DNA from: Rhodobiaceae bacterium UBA7804
GTDB lineage: Bacteria > Pseudomonadota > Alphaproteobacteria > Parvibaculales > Parvibaculaceae
Length of the DNA stretch: 64,000 nt
Assembly (NCBI GenBank): GCA_002480495.1
Contig: DLCG01000004.1
Coordinates: forward strand, 160,989-224,988
Direction: 5' to 3'
This document shows, one piece after another, positions 1 through 9,990 of the stretch (its first letter is position 1; each line of letters opens with the position of its first letter). The notes below the pieces were generated by a model. It did not search any database. It was given only the letters and a program-made list of their open reading frames with translations, and was not told the origin of the DNA. The position numbers and the translations under genes are program-made.

Positions 1-67
1 CGGTAGTTGAAATAAGACTCCCCGGAGCTGCCCAGGAGGAATGCCACGACGAGGGTAGAGTCGCCGT

Positions 68-1354
68 CTAGGCATCCCTCTTCACTACGAAACAGGCGAT
101 CTTGCGCTGCTCAAGCGCCTTGCAGGCTGATTTGGCGGCGGAGATATCACCGAAAGCGCCTGCCCGAAGCCGGTAGAAGACGCCCTTTGGGCCGAGGTCC
201 GCTCTCTGGATTTGTGGACTTTCGCCACCAAGAACACCGGACGCATCGCCTGAAATTTCGTTCCACGCCTTTTTTGCCAACGCTTCTTCCCGGAATGCAC
301 CAAGCTGGATCCGGTAGCGCGTTACCGGATCCAGGGTCCGATGTGAGTTGTCGGCGGCCAACTCTTGCCGCTTGTCAGGCGACACCGCTTCCTCAGTCGG
401 ACGAAGCGATCCGGTTACGAGTTCGCCGGAGGGCGGCGATGCTTCAACGAAAGAGGACGATCCATCTTCAGTAGTCGGGAAACGCGTAGCTGTCGTCCGC
501 CAGCCGCCGAGGCTCGCAACTCGAATGGTGTGCCCGCCTTCATTGCCTGAAGAGGCGGCCTGGAACGGTGCAAGCGTTGAGGGAACAACGCGCGCTTCGC
601 TTCTTGCCACCTCATTGACGCGCGCATTCTCGGAAAGCATGGGTGACAAGGCCTTGAGCTTCGTTTCTGCCAGATCGAATTCGGGGTCGAGAGCCAGCGC
701 CAGCTTGAGATCTTCCGACGCCTCGTCGATCTTGCCTTGCTGTTCCAACGAAAGCGCGCGTCCGAAAAGCGGCAACTTGCGTTCCCTGCCCTTCATATGA
801 TCGATCGCCGCACTGTAATGCAGAATTGCCCTGGAGTGATCGCCTCTGCGTCTCTCCAGATTGGCAAGGTTGTGATAGGCCGCCGCGTAACCGGGATCGA
901 GACGAAGAGCCTCGAGATAGTCGCGTTCTGCAGCACTTTCCTGGCCGGTATTCGCCAGCGCGATACCCCGGTTGTAATAAGCCTTGGGCAGAACCTTGGC
1001 AGGCAGCGCTCCGCTCTCTATTGCCTTTGTGTAGTCGCCGATCGCTGCTTCCCGCTGTCCCATCTTCTGGAAGGCGACGCCGCGATGGTGCCAGGCAAGC
1101 GCCGTCTCTTCGACGGAAAGCCCACCGCTATCCAAAGCCTTCGAAAACTGCGGAACTGCCCTGTCATAGACGCCCCGCTCCACCGCTTCCACGCCCCCCT
1201 TCATGAAGGCCGTCGCTTCCTCCTTTGCATCGCCCGCTCGAACGGGCAGAGCGACTAGAGCTATGCAAAGCCCTGCCAGCGCCGGTACCAGCGCGAGCGA
1301 TGCGCGCCGTCCGCAATGGCGCCGGTATTCTCCTGCTTCGAACAGACGCCGCAT
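68..1354 (-). CDS. Exported TPR-repeat protein with C-terminal SPOR domain
   Basis: About 428 residues. The N-terminus has a basic stretch and a hydrophobic core ending in a VRA-GD cleavage-like site, so it is probably exported to the periplasm. Several TPR units follow (for example the segment AYYNRGIALANTG and AYHNLANLERRRGD), then a low-complexity linker, then a SPOR domain over the last 75 residues (starts YRIQLGAF, ends CFVVKRDA). SPOR domains bind peptidoglycan with denuded glycan strands at division sites; TPRs mediate protein contacts. I chose the ATG at 1354, which has a GAGGGAGAG element upstream, over an in-frame GTG at 1393 that lacks a ribosome site. Gene is alone, downstream of glmS on the same strand. 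Exact partner is unknown. Confidence 0.8.
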   Translation of the reverse strand: MRRLFEAGEYRRHCGRRASLALVPALAGLCIALVALPVRAGDAKEEATAFMKGGVEAVERGVYDRAVPQFSKALDSGGLSVEETALAWHHRGVAFQKMGQREAAIGDYTKAIESGALPAKVLPKAYYNRGIALANTGQESAAERDYLEALRLDPGYAAAYHNLANLERRRGDHSRAILHYSAAIDHMKGRERKLPLFGRALSLEQQGKIDEASEDLKLALALDPEFDLAETKLKALSPMLSENARVNEVARSEARVVPSTLAPFQAASSGNEGGHTIRVASLGGWRTTATRFPTTEDGSSSFVEASPPSGELVTGSLRPTEEAVSPDKRQELAADNSHRTLDPVTRYRIQLGAFREEALAKKAWNEISGDASGVLGGESPQIQRADLGPKGVFYRLRAGAFGDISAAKSACKALEQRKIACFVVKRDA

Positions 1355-1513
1355 CTGCTGGCTCTCCCTCGAAAGGCGACAGCGGTTAATCACAGCAGAA
1401 ATTTAACACGACGGGCCGGCGCAACATCTCCGAAGCTGGAGTTGCTTAATTAAATCAACCGCTTAGTGGATGGCAGGTGTTCCGCGGCTGCGCTTCAAAC
1501 AGGCGAATCGCGA

Positions 1514-3337
1514 CTATTCGACCGTAACCGATTTTGCGAGATTTCGGGGCTGGTCTACGTCGGTGCCCTTGGAAACGGCGGTGTGATAGGCGAGGAGCTG
1601 AACCGGAATTGCGTTGACGATCGGCGCAATCAGGGGGTCTACGGCAGGCACTTCCACTTTGGCCCAAAGCCCGTCTCCCGCCCGCGCAATCCCCTCCTTG
1701 TCGGCAATCAGAACGACATGCCCGCCACGCGCAATCACTTCCTGCATATTCGAGATCGTCTTCTCGAAAAGGGGGTCCACGGGCGAGATCACGACGACCG
1801 GCACTTCTTCGTCAATGAGTGCGATCGGGCCGTGCTTGAGCTCTCCAGCCGCATATCCCTCGGCATGAATGTACGAGATTTCCTTGAGCTTCAATGCGCC
1901 TTCGAGTGCAATCGGGTAGTTGTGCCCGCGTCCGAGATAAAGCACATCGCGCGCCTTGGCGATTTCGGCACTGAGAGCCTGAATGGCGTTGTCCTGACCG
2001 AGAGCCTCGGCAACATGGCGAGGCACTTCGAGAAGCGTCCGGACAAGGCGGCCCTCTTCTCCTTTTGCAATTGTGCCGCGCGCAAGCCCCATGCGTATGG
2101 CGAGAACCGCCAGAGTGGTAAGCTGACAGGTAAATGCCTTGGTCGAGGCAACACCGATTTCTGGCCCCGCATATGTTGGCATGATCGCATCGGAGGCGCG
2201 CGCGATGGACGATTCCGTCACATTCACGATTGAAATGACTTTCTGCCCTTCCGTTTTGCAATATTGAAGCGCGGCAAGGGTGTCTGCCGTCTCGCCTGAT
2301 TGGGAGATGAAGATCGCGAGCCCGCCTTCCGGCAGGGCCGCTTCGCGATAACGGAACTCCGACGCGATATCGACCTCCGCCGAAACGCGGGCATATTTTT
2401 CGAACCAGTATTTGGCAACGAGACCGGCGTAGAAAGCCGTCCCGCATGCGATGATCGTAACCTTGGGCACCGAGGCCAGATCGACGGGAAGCGCAATGTC
2501 CCGCAACGTATCGTTGAGCGGGTCGATATACTCGGACAGGGTGTGACCGATAACCTCAGGCTGCTCGAAAATCTCTTTCGCCATGAAGTGACGATGGTTT
2601 CCCTTGTCCACCAGCGCCGCCGAGACGTCGGTGATCTTGATTGGCCGCTTCACTTCATAGCCATTCGCATCGCGGATCACGGCGCTATCGCGCGTAATCT
2701 CGACGCGATCTCCTTCCTCCAGAAATGCGACCCGGTTGGTCATGGGCGCGAGAGCGAAAGCATCCGATCCGAGATACATCGAATTCACGCCATATCCGAC
2801 AGCGAGCGGACTGCCGCGGCGGGCGCCAATCATCAGGTTTTCCTCGCCGCGAAAGATGATGCCGAGCGCGAATGCGCCCTCCAGCTCGGAAATGGCGGTG
2901 TCCGCAGCCTTTCTCGGGTCCATGCCCTGATCGAGATAATGCGTGACGAGATGAGCGATCACTTCGCTGTCCGTTTCCGTCGCGAACACAGCCCCATGGG
3001 CCGAAAGCCGCTCCCGAAGTTCGCGGAAATTCTCGATGATACCGTTGTGAACGATAGCTACCCGATCGGTCGCATGCGGATGGGCATTCCTTTCGATCGG
3101 GGCGCCATGCGTCGCCCACCGTGTGTGTCCGATGCCGATCGTCCCGTCGAGCGGCGATGCTTCGAGCGCCTTTTCGAGATTAAAAAGCTTTCCCTCGGCA
3201 CGCCGGCGCTCGATATCGCCATGCGTGAGTGTTGCAATGCCGGCGCTGTCATACCCCCGGTATTCAAGCCGCTTCAGCGCCTCGAGGATAACAGGAGCAA
3301 CGGGTTCCGTTCCGATGATACCGACAATACCGCACAT
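1514..3337 (-). CDS. glmS: Glutamine--fructose-6-phosphate aminotransferase (isomerizing)
   Basis: 607 residues, the normal length of GlmS. It makes glucosamine-6-phosphate from fructose-6-phosphate and glutamine, the first step to UDP-GlcNAc for peptidoglycan and lipopolysaccharide. The protein begins MCGIVGIIG, so Cys2 is the glutaminase nucleophile; the glutaminase domain covers about residues 1-220. Two SIS sugar-isomerase domains follow (SQSGETADT near 350, and a second one with GRGHNYP near 470), and it ends in the family-typical KSVTVE. It starts 2 bp after the glmU stop, so the two are cotranscribed. I see no glmS ribozyme upstream, as expected outside Firmicutes. Confidence 0.97.
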   Translation of the reverse strand: MCGIVGIIGTEPVAPVILEALKRLEYRGYDSAGIATLTHGDIERRRAEGKLFNLEKALEASPLDGTIGIGHTRWATHGAPIERNAHPHATDRVAIVHNGIIENFRELRERLSAHGAVFATETDSEVIAHLVTHYLDQGMDPRKAADTAISELEGAFALGIIFRGEENLMIGARRGSPLAVGYGVNSMYLGSDAFALAPMTNRVAFLEEGDRVEITRDSAVIRDANGYEVKRPIKITDVSAALVDKGNHRHFMAKEIFEQPEVIGHTLSEYIDPLNDTLRDIALPVDLASVPKVTIIACGTAFYAGLVAKYWFEKYARVSAEVDIASEFRYREAALPEGGLAIFISQSGETADTLAALQYCKTEGQKVISIVNVTESSIARASDAIMPTYAGPEIGVASTKAFTCQLTTLAVLAIRMGLARGTIAKGEEGRLVRTLLEVPRHVAEALGQDNAIQALSAEIAKARDVLYLGRGHNYPIALEGALKLKEISYIHAEGYAAGELKHGPIALIDEEVPVVVISPVDPLFEKTISNMQEVIARGGHVVLIADKEGIARAGDGLWAKVEVPAVDPLIAPIVNAIPVQLLAYHTAVSKGTDVDQPRNLAKSVTVE

Positions 3338-3339
3338 GA

Positions 3340-4701
3340 TCAGTCGCCCGAGGATGTCTTCTTGATGCTCTCGTTTTTCGCACGGAAGGCCGCTGCCCAG
3401 CCAGCCTTCTCTATCTGGCGGCCGCGCGCCACCGCAAGTGCATCCGCGCTCACATCTTTCGTAACGACGCTTCCCGAGCCGAGATAGGCGCCATCACCGA
3501 TCTTGACCGGTGCCACGAGCGAGGAGTTCGAGCCGACAAACGCACCTGCGCCGATATCCGTGAAGAACTTCCTGTAGCCGTCGTAGTTGCAGGTGATTGT
3601 GCCCGCGCCGATATTGGCGCGCGGGCCGACGCGTGCATCGCCAATATAGGAGAGGTGGTTGATCTTGGCCCCCTCTTCGACCTTTGCCTTCTTCGTCTCC
3701 ACGAAATTCCCGATCCGCGCCTTCCGGCCGATTTCAGAACCAGGGCGAATTCGCGCGAAGGGGCCGATCTCCGCACCTTCCGCAATCTTCGCGCCTTCGA
3801 GATGCGAGAACGCCTTGATCGTGACGGCGTCCTCGATGTCGCAGCCTGGACCGAACACCACATTCTGGCCAACGGTCACATCGCGTCCGAATTTCGTGTC
3901 GAAACTCAGATAGACAGTGTCCGGGTCGAGAAATGTGACGCCCTCCGCCATCGCTTCACGGCGCATGCGCTGCTGCAGGGATGCCTCGGCGGCGGCGAGA
4001 TCCGCCCGGCTGTTCACGCCTTGAATGTCGGCCTCCGGACAGATGACACAGACGCAGTCGATACCCGCGTCGCGGCCAAGGGACACCACATCTGTCAGAT
4101 AGTATTCGCCCTGCGCGTTATCGTTGGAGAGCCCTTCCAGCAGCTTTCCGAAATGTGCCGCGGGAACGGCCATAGGGCCGCCAAAACAAAGCCTGGTCCG
4201 CCGTTCTTCCTCGTTCGCATCCTTGTGCTCGACGATCCGGCGAACCTTGCCGTTATCGAGCAGAATACGGCCATAGCCCGTGGGGTCAGCCGCCTCGAAA
4301 CCGAGGATGACGATACTGCCGCTCATGCGGCAAGTTTCGACCATGTCCGCGAGCGTTCCGGCACGCACAAGCGGTGTGTCTCCAAAGACGACCAGAACGA
4401 CACCCTCGCCATCCCGCAGCTCAGGCAAGGCCGTTCGTGCCGCGTCTCCCGTCCCGAGCTGGCTCTTCTGCACGACGACGGCCAGATCGTCCCGCTGACT
4501 GTGGGCATAGTCCGCGACTTGATCCATGTCGGGCCCGACGACAAGCACAGTCCTGGCCGAACCCTCGAACCTTGTATTTGCAAGCACATGGCCGAGCATT
4601 GGACGGCCCGCAATCTCATGCAGAACCTTCGGCAGGCGCGATTTCATGCGGGTGCCTTTTCCCGCCGCCAGAATGACGGTGCTGAGGGCGGTGGACGTCA
4701 T
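3340..4701 (-). CDS. glmU: Bifunctional GlcNAc-1-P uridyltransferase / glucosamine-1-P acetyltransferase
   Basis: 453 residues. GlmU acetylates glucosamine-1-phosphate and couples it to UTP, giving UDP-GlcNAc. The N-terminal uridyltransferase has the nucleotide signature LAAGKGTRMKSRLPK at residues 11-25. From about residue 250 the protein turns into a left-handed beta-helix of hexapeptide repeats, with the acetyltransferase residues in the NCDYDG-like loop (TCNYDGYRK) and the SNSSLVAPVKIGDGAYLGSG stretch. It is the first gene of a glmU-glmS pair, with a 126-bp gap to galE upstream on the same strand. That gap holds a small GC-rich hairpin (4754-4771) but no clear T-run. Confidence 0.97.
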   Translation of the reverse strand: MTSTALSTVILAAGKGTRMKSRLPKVLHEIAGRPMLGHVLANTRFEGSARTVLVVGPDMDQVADYAHSQRDDLAVVVQKSQLGTGDAARTALPELRDGEGVVLVVFGDTPLVRAGTLADMVETCRMSGSIVILGFEAADPTGYGRILLDNGKVRRIVEHKDANEEERRTRLCFGGPMAVPAAHFGKLLEGLSNDNAQGEYYLTDVVSLGRDAGIDCVCVICPEADIQGVNSRADLAAAEASLQQRMRREAMAEGVTFLDPDTVYLSFDTKFGRDVTVGQNVVFGPGCDIEDAVTIKAFSHLEGAKIAEGAEIGPFARIRPGSEIGRKARIGNFVETKKAKVEEGAKINHLSYIGDARVGPRANIGAGTITCNYDGYRKFFTDIGAGAFVGSNSSLVAPVKIGDGAYLGSGSVVTKDVSADALAVARGRQIEKAGWAAAFRAKNESIKKTSSGD

Positions 4702-4827
4702 GGTCTCGAAATGTCTCCTTATGTCGCTCGTTGACGCGACAAGAATTTGCCTCTCCGGCGCGTTCGCCGGAAATAAATTTATGTTTCGCTATGTTGCCCT
4801 GATTCATTCAGGAACAGGTTAAGGAAA

Positions 4828-5814
4828 TCAGCGGTTGCGATCGCCGAGGTGCCTTTCCCAGGCAAGGGCATGACTCACGATCCGGTCGAGATCGTCATGC
4901 GCAGGCGTCCATCCGAGTGTCGCCTTGACCCGGCCTGGGTCGGAAACGATGGAAGCGGGATCGCCGGGACGCCGCACCGCTTGTCTGACTTCGAAGGAAT
5001 GTCCCGCGGCTCTCTCGACAGCCGCAAGCACTTCGCGAACCGAGAATCCGTGACCGTAGCCGCAATTGGCGACCAGGCTTGCACCCCCCTTGCGCAAATA
5101 ATGGAGAGCCGCCGTATGCGCCGCCGCAAGATCGCTCACATGGATATAGTCTCGGATGCAGGTTCCGTCTGGCGTTGGATAGTCATCACCGAAGATCTCG
5201 ATATAGGGCCGCCGGCCAAGCGCCGTCTCGCAGGCAACCTTGATGAGGTGGGTCGCATTCAGCGTGGACTGTCCCACACGGCCTTCGGGGTCGGCTCCGG
5301 CGACGTTGAAATAGCGAAGGGCGGCATATGTCACAGGATGGGCGGCCGCGACGTCCTCAAGCATCCACTCCGTCATCAGTTTCGAGCGGCCATAAGGCGA
5401 CATCGGCTTCAGCGCCGCTTCCTCGGTTGCTGGCGATACCTCCAGCATGCCGTAAACAGCCGCAGTGGACGAAAAGATGAAATGCTTCACTCGGCCCGCG
5501 ACGCAACGCTCGATAAGCGTCCGGGATTTGGCCGTGTTGTTCAGGTAATATTTCAGAGGATCGCTGACGGACTCGGGAACGACGACCGAGCCAGCGAAAT
5601 GGATTACCGCTTCGACCGCATGATCGTGGAGAATACGGTCGACGAGTTCCTCATCCGCGATATCCCCGATGTGAAGCGTTGCGGCACCCTGGACCGCCCA
5701 GTCGAACCCGGTTGAAAGATTGTCGAGAACGACGACCTCCTCACCCGCACTGAGAAGGTCGATGACGGCGTGGCTACCGATATAGCCAGCGCCGCCGGTT
5801 ACCAGGATGCTCAT
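4828..5814 (-). CDS. galE: UDP-glucose 4-epimerase
   Basis: 328 residues, standard for GalE. An extended short-chain dehydrogenase that interconverts UDP-glucose and UDP-galactose with tightly bound NAD. The NAD-binding glycine motif GGAGYIGSH lies at residues 7-15; the catalytic pair is Tyr141 and Lys145 in YGRSK, with Ser/Thr in FSSTAAVYG at about 114-122. A good ribosome site (AAGGTGA) precedes the ATG. It follows cysNC by 34 bp on the same strand and may be cotranscribed with the sulfate-activation genes, which would place UDP-galactose and PAPS synthesis together; that link is inference. Confidence 0.95.
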   Translation of the reverse strand: MSILVTGGAGYIGSHAVIDLLSAGEEVVVLDNLSTGFDWAVQGAATLHIGDIADEELVDRILHDHAVEAVIHFAGSVVVPESVSDPLKYYLNNTAKSRTLIERCVAGRVKHFIFSSTAAVYGMLEVSPATEEAALKPMSPYGRSKLMTEWMLEDVAAAHPVTYAALRYFNVAGADPEGRVGQSTLNATHLIKVACETALGRRPYIEIFGDDYPTPDGTCIRDYIHVSDLAAAHTAALHYLRKGGASLVANCGYGHGFSVREVLAAVERAAGHSFEVRQAVRRPGDPASIVSDPGRVKATLGWTPAHDDLDRIVSHALAWERHLGDRNR

Positions 5815-5848
5815 GGCTCACCTTGCCTGAAACTCGGATCAGGCCCGG

Positions 5849-7768
5849 TTATACCTTGAATTTCGTCTCCACATAGTTGACGAGCATCTGAACGGACTCC
5901 TCGACAGAGAGCCTTGAGGTATCGATCGCCAGCTCAGGTGTCTCGGGGGCCTCATAGGGAGCCGAAATGCCGGTGAAATCCTTGATTTCGCCCGCACGAG
6001 CCTTCTTGTAGAGCCCCTTCGGATCGCGCGCCTCGCAGGTAGCGACGTCCGCCTGGACATAGATTTCATGGAAATCCTTGCCCGACGCCTCTCGCGCACG
6101 GTCGCGATCCGACCTGTAAGGCGAGATGAACGAGGTGATGACGATCATGCCCGCCCGGGCAAAGAGCGCGGCAACCTCGCCGACACGGCGGATATTCTCA
6201 GCTCGATCTTCCGGTGAGAAGCTGAGATTGGCGTTGAGCCCGTGACGGACATTATCCCCGTCCAGTACGTAGACGTTATATCCCTTGTCGAAGAGCTTCT
6301 GTTCGAGTGCGACGGCGACCGTCGACTTGCCCGCGCCGGAGAGGCCGGTAAACCAGAGGACACCGCCCTTGTGGCCATTGCGGAAGATACGCTGCTCTGC
6401 GGTAACGCCATGTTCGACGCGGGTAATGTTGGTCGAGCGTGCCGTGATGAGACCGCGCTGGTCGGCATAGCCTTCCATCGAAACGATACCGCCGCCGGCG
6501 ATGTCGTACTTATCGATAAGCACGAAACGTCCGGTCTTCGGCGCATCGGAAAACTCGTCGAGCGCAAGCATGCGGCGCGACCGGATGACAACCTCCGCGA
6601 CCTGATTGCGCTCAACCTGATTCGACGAACTGTTCGAGAGATCGCTCGTGTCGATGATGCTTTCGATGGACTGAATCGTGACCGGCGCCTCGAGCGTACC
6701 GAGCTTTATTCGGTAGCTCTTGCCTTTGGTCATCGGCTCCTGACCAAGCCAGAAGATCCGGGCACGGAACACGTCCGTCTCGATGGGAGCGTTCTCGACA
6801 TGGCTGATAAGCTCGCCACGCTCGACGAAAATCTGCTCATCGAGTGTGATGCCAACAGATTGACCGGCAATGCCCTCCGTAGGCGGCTGATGGCCAGGCA
6901 CCGTCGACCAGTACTCGATCGACTTGATTTTTGCCGTCTTGTTCGAGGGAGAAAATACGATCTCGTCACCGACGGAGAAACGCCCTTCTTCGATACGGCC
7001 GGCGATGATGCGGCGATGATCGAACTTGTAGACATCCTGCACGGGGAAACGAAGCGGACGGTCAACCGGCGACGCGTTCGGCATGAAGCTGTCGAGCGCC
7101 TTGACGATCGTCGGCCCCTTGTACCAGGGCGTCTTGTCGGACTCGGTGACGATGTTATCGCCCTGCCGGGCCGAGACGGGAATGACGAAAGTAGGCGTCA
7201 CGCCGATCGACCCGAGATAGTCGCGATATTCCTGCTCGATCAGGTCGAACTGGTCCTTCTCGTAATTGATCAGGTCCATCTTGTTGACGGCAACGGCGAC
7301 CTGACGGATTCCGAGAAGGTGAAGGAGATAGCCGTGGCGGCGAGATTGCTCGCGCACGCCTTCGGCAGCATCGATGATCAGCAGCGCCGCATCGGACTGC
7401 GCCGCGCCGGTGATCATGTTCTTGAGGAACTCCTTGTGACCGGGGGCGTCGATGATGGTGTAGTCGCGCGCATCGGTCTTGAACCAGATCTGGCTCGTGT
7501 CGATGGTGATGCCCTGATCGCGCTCCGCCTGCAGGGCATCCATGAGAAAGGCCCATTCGAACGGTACGCCGCGGCGCTCGCACATGGCCTTGATCGACTC
7601 ATATTTGCCGTCAGGCAGCGATCCGGTGTCATGGAACATACGACCGACGAGAGTGGACTTTCCGTGGTCCACATGACCGACAATGACGATGCGCAGCAGA
7701 TCGCGCGACGAGGCTGGATTCTGGTTCACGGCGGCGAGCTTCACTTTGGCTTCGGATGCTTCGGGCAT
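5849..7768 (-). CDS. cysNC: Bifunctional sulfate adenylyltransferase large subunit / APS kinase
   Basis: 639 residues, a CysN-CysC fusion of the NodQ type. Residues 1-440 form the EF-Tu-like GTPase of ATP sulfurylase: G1 motif GHVDHGKS (31-38), DAPGH (108-112), NKMD (162-165). Residues 465-639 form APS kinase with P-loop GLSGAGKST (475-483). With CysD it turns sulfate and ATP into APS, and the kinase half phosphorylates APS to PAPS, the donor for reductive sulfur assimilation or for sulfotransferases. The cysD stop is 12 bp upstream, so they form one transcript; galE follows. Confidence 0.96.
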   Translation of the reverse strand: MPEASEAKVKLAAVNQNPASSRDLLRIVIVGHVDHGKSTLVGRMFHDTGSLPDGKYESIKAMCERRGVPFEWAFLMDALQAERDQGITIDTSQIWFKTDARDYTIIDAPGHKEFLKNMITGAAQSDAALLIIDAAEGVREQSRRHGYLLHLLGIRQVAVAVNKMDLINYEKDQFDLIEQEYRDYLGSIGVTPTFVIPVSARQGDNIVTESDKTPWYKGPTIVKALDSFMPNASPVDRPLRFPVQDVYKFDHRRIIAGRIEEGRFSVGDEIVFSPSNKTAKIKSIEYWSTVPGHQPPTEGIAGQSVGITLDEQIFVERGELISHVENAPIETDVFRARIFWLGQEPMTKGKSYRIKLGTLEAPVTIQSIESIIDTSDLSNSSSNQVERNQVAEVVIRSRRMLALDEFSDAPKTGRFVLIDKYDIAGGGIVSMEGYADQRGLITARSTNITRVEHGVTAEQRIFRNGHKGGVLWFTGLSGAGKSTVAVALEQKLFDKGYNVYVLDGDNVRHGLNANLSFSPEDRAENIRRVGEVAALFARAGMIVITSFISPYRSDRDRAREASGKDFHEIYVQADVATCEARDPKGLYKKARAGEIKDFTGISAPYEAPETPELAIDTSRLSVEESVQMLVNYVETKFKV

Positions 7769-7780
7769 GGTGCGAACTCC

Positions 7781-8575
7781 CTACAGATAGCCGTCGGCCC
7801 GAAGACGCTCGAAGGCATCTTCCGACTCGTGGTCCATGGCGCGGCCGGAACGCTCGGAGATTTTCGTCGTCCGCAATTCCTCGATGATGTCTTCGATGGT
7901 CGTTGCGCTGCTGGCCACCGGGAAAGTGATATCCTTGTCGCCGAGCGAGCGGTAACGCTTGCCATCCTTCGCAAAATAAAGCGGGATCGTCGGGATCTGC
8001 TCGCGAAGCGTGTAGAGCCAGATATCGATCTCCGTCCAATGCAAAAGAGGATGGACGCGAATGTGGGTACCCGGAGGGAAATCCGTCTTGAACTGGTCCC
8101 AGAATTCCGGCGGCTGATCCTTGAAATCCCACTGCCCTGTCGCGCCACGCGGGCTGAACACGCGTTCCTTGGCGCGGGTTGCTTCTTCGTCGCGGCGGAT
8201 GCCGGCGAAGAGCGCGTTGAACTTGTGCTTCTCGATGGCCTTTTTCAGACCGGCGGTCTTGCGGGCAGCCGAGCGCGCGGCCGGCGGCAGCGTATCGTCA
8301 ACCTCCTCGATCGGCGGGCAGAGTTCGCGAATGAAGTTGAGGTTCCATTCCGCTGCATAGCGATCCCGGAACTCGTACATCTCCGGAAATTTCTTTTCCG
8401 TGTCGACATGCATCACCGGGAACGGCACGTGACCGAAAAAGGCCTTTCGCGCGAGCCAGATCATGACGTTGGAGTCCTTCCCCAACGACCAGAGCATCGC
8501 GATGTTCTCGATCCTGTTGAATGCTTCGCGGAAAATGAAAATGCTCTGGCTTTCGAGCTGATCGAGACGATCCAT
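7781..8575 (-). CDS. cysD: Sulfate adenylyltransferase small subunit
   Basis: 264 residues from the ATG at 8575, which has an AGGAAGG ribosome site; an upstream in-frame ATG at 8620 would add 15 residues unlike the family. CysD is the ATP-pyrophosphatase subunit that adenylates sulfate, driven by the CysN GTPase. The PP-loop appears as SLGKDS in the segment MLWSLGKDSNVMIWLARKAF, followed by the family block MHVDTEKKFPEMYEFRD. First gene of cysD-cysNC(-galE). A perfect hairpin lies in its leader about 57 bp upstream (see separate entry). Confidence 0.95.
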   Translation of the reverse strand: MDRLDQLESQSIFIFREAFNRIENIAMLWSLGKDSNVMIWLARKAFFGHVPFPVMHVDTEKKFPEMYEFRDRYAAEWNLNFIRELCPPIEEVDDTLPPAARSAARKTAGLKKAIEKHKFNALFAGIRRDEEATRAKERVFSPRGATGQWDFKDQPPEFWDQFKTDFPPGTHIRVHPLLHWTEIDIWLYTLREQIPTIPLYFAKDGKRYRSLGDKDITFPVASSATTIEDIIEELRTTKISERSGRAMDHESEDAFERLRADGYL

Positions 8576-8631
8576 GACTGCCTTCCTGCCCGGCGGCACC
8601 GGCGCCGCCACACAAAACACATGAAAAATCC

Positions 8632-8651
8632 GGGGTTAGAAAACTAACCCC
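8632..8651 (-). terminator. Perfect hairpin with T-run upstream of cysD
   Basis: Arms GGGGTTAG and CTAACCCC (8 bp, perfect) with a 4-nt loop. Read on the minus strand, the stem is followed by GGATTTTT, which makes it look like a rho-independent terminator. It would end transcripts of the small membrane-protein gene upstream (8744-9085), or act as an attenuator in the cysD leader if the cysD promoter lies above it. Which of the two cannot be told from sequence. Confidence 0.55.
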
Positions 8652-8743
8652 GTCACGGCTTGTGATTTAATCTCCCATTCGATGCATTGCAAGCAGGAAC
8701 TAGCCAAAAATGGCGAGGATCGGATCGAAAAGGGAGCGAAAAT

Positions 8744-9085
8744 CTAGCGCCGACCAAACCCCTTTCGCACACCGGAGGGCTTATCGCAACGGGCGGCGGG
8801 AATGTGCTTCTCGGTAGCGCGGCGAACCGGCCGCAGCCGGACCACGGAGGGCTCAAGGCGGCCGTTTCGGCCGATGCTCTTTCCATCCAGCTTGAGCATC
8901 AGCTGATCCAGGCGGCTTCGCATCTCGCGTTCGGCGAGTGCCTGCTCCAATTCCCGCTGGTTTCTGCGGCTGCTGGCCTGCAGCGCCGTCAGAACCACCA
9001 CCAGAAAGATCAGACCGCCAATCGAAATCTGGGTCTCCAGGGAGAGATTCCCGAGGAGTTCAGCAAGCGACATATCGTTCCCCAT
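8744..9085 (-). CDS. Small membrane-anchored hypothetical protein
   Basis: About 113 residues (109 if it starts at the fifth codon, ATG at 9073, which has the better ribosome site GGGG at 6 bp). One hydrophobic segment near residues 20-40 (SIGGLIFLVVVLTALQA) is followed by a charged, heptad-like stretch (RNQRELEQALAEREMRSRLDQLM) likely to be a short coiled coil, then a basic tail. Looks like a single-span inner-membrane protein. I do not recognise a family. It lies upstream of cysD on the same strand and divergent from the carbonic anhydrase gene. The 259 bp between those two starts holds no other gene. Confidence 0.5.
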   Translation of the reverse strand: MGNDMSLAELLGNLSLETQISIGGLIFLVVVLTALQASSRRNQRELEQALAEREMRSRLDQLMLKLDGKSIGRNGRLEPSVVRLRPVRRATEKHIPAARCDKPSGVRKGFGRR

Positions 9086-9344
9086 CCAAATCGTTCGGCG
9101 CGGCTAGCGCGCGCCCTTCGCGGACTCTATGCAGAATCCGGGCCTCCGCCAGTGCATTGACGCATCAACGTCAGGGAAAGAAAAACCAAGGGCGCCGCGA
9201 CTGTTTTGAGGGCAATTGACCATGTTTTGTGCAGAGTTCCGCGAGTTTTTATGGCCACGGCCGCGAATGACCGGCTTCCTCCGAGGTATCTGCTTGTGTA
9301 TGTAGGCCACAACCGAAATCGAAGACGACCGGACGGACGCAGAT

Positions 9345-9989
9345 ATGGATGACGCCATCGACAGCCTGATCGCCGGATACCGCGCCTTCCGGAAGGGCCA
9401 GTATCGCCAGAATGAAGAGAGATATCAGTCACTTGCGGCGAAACGGCAGCAACCAAAGGCATTGATCATAGCCTGCTGCGACAGCCGCACGGACCCCGCG
9501 ATGGTCTTCCAGTCAGACCCCGGCGAGCTCTTCGTCGTGCGCAACGTGGCGAACCTCGTGCCGCCCTACGAGCCCGACAGTCACTACCACGGCACCAGCG
9601 CGGCGCTGGAATTCGGCGTGAAATCCCTGCAGATCAAGGACGTGATCGTGATGGGGCATGCCGGCTGCGGCGGCATCGAAGCTCTCTATGAAGGCGCGAA
9701 AGGCAAGCCCGCCCCCGGCGACTTCCTGCCCAACTGGATCTCCCTGGCGAAGGACGTCGCGGACCAAGTCGTTGAAAAACATGGAGATATCGAGCGCCCT
9801 GCCGCTCTGCGCCTGATGGAGCAGCAGGCCGTCGTCGCCTCGCTCGACCGGCTGCGGACCTTCCCCTTCATCGCCGAGCGCGAGGATAAAGGCGAACTGA
9901 AGCTTCACGGCTGGTTCTACGGCATCGGCACCGGAATTCTCTCGGTCTACGATCCGGACACGGGCCGTTTCGTCGACGTCACCGAGTGA
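9345..9989 (+). CDS. Beta-class carbonic anhydrase
   Basis: 214 residues. Interconverts CO2 and bicarbonate in the cytoplasm. The zinc site is complete: Cys44, Asp46 and Arg48 in ACCDSR, then His105 and Cys108 in GHAGCGG. The intervening FVVRNVANLVPP stretch is typical of beta-CAs. Single-gene transcript. Its stop codon is followed after one base by a set of 11-bp-period repeats and a hairpin, then by the convergent RodZ-like gene. It could be named can or cynT; the sequence does not decide between them. Confidence 0.95.
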   Translation: MDDAIDSLIAGYRAFRKGQYRQNEERYQSLAAKRQQPKALIIACCDSRTDPAMVFQSDPGELFVVRNVANLVPPYEPDSHYHGTSAALEFGVKSLQIKDVIVMGHAGCGGIEALYEGAKGKPAPGDFLPNWISLAKDVADQVVEKHGDIERPAALRLMEQQAVVASLDRLRTFPFIAEREDKGELKLHGWFYGIGTGILSVYDPDTGRFVDVTE

Positions 9990-9990
9990 C

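Noticed and set aside
4798..4812. CCTGA/TCAGG hairpin after galE as a terminator
   Set aside because: Only a 5-bp stem and no T-run on the minus strand.
6242..8647. 801-codon plus-strand open frame opposite cysNC and cysD
   Set aside because: Shadow of well-identified genes on the other strand; no ribosome site or domain.
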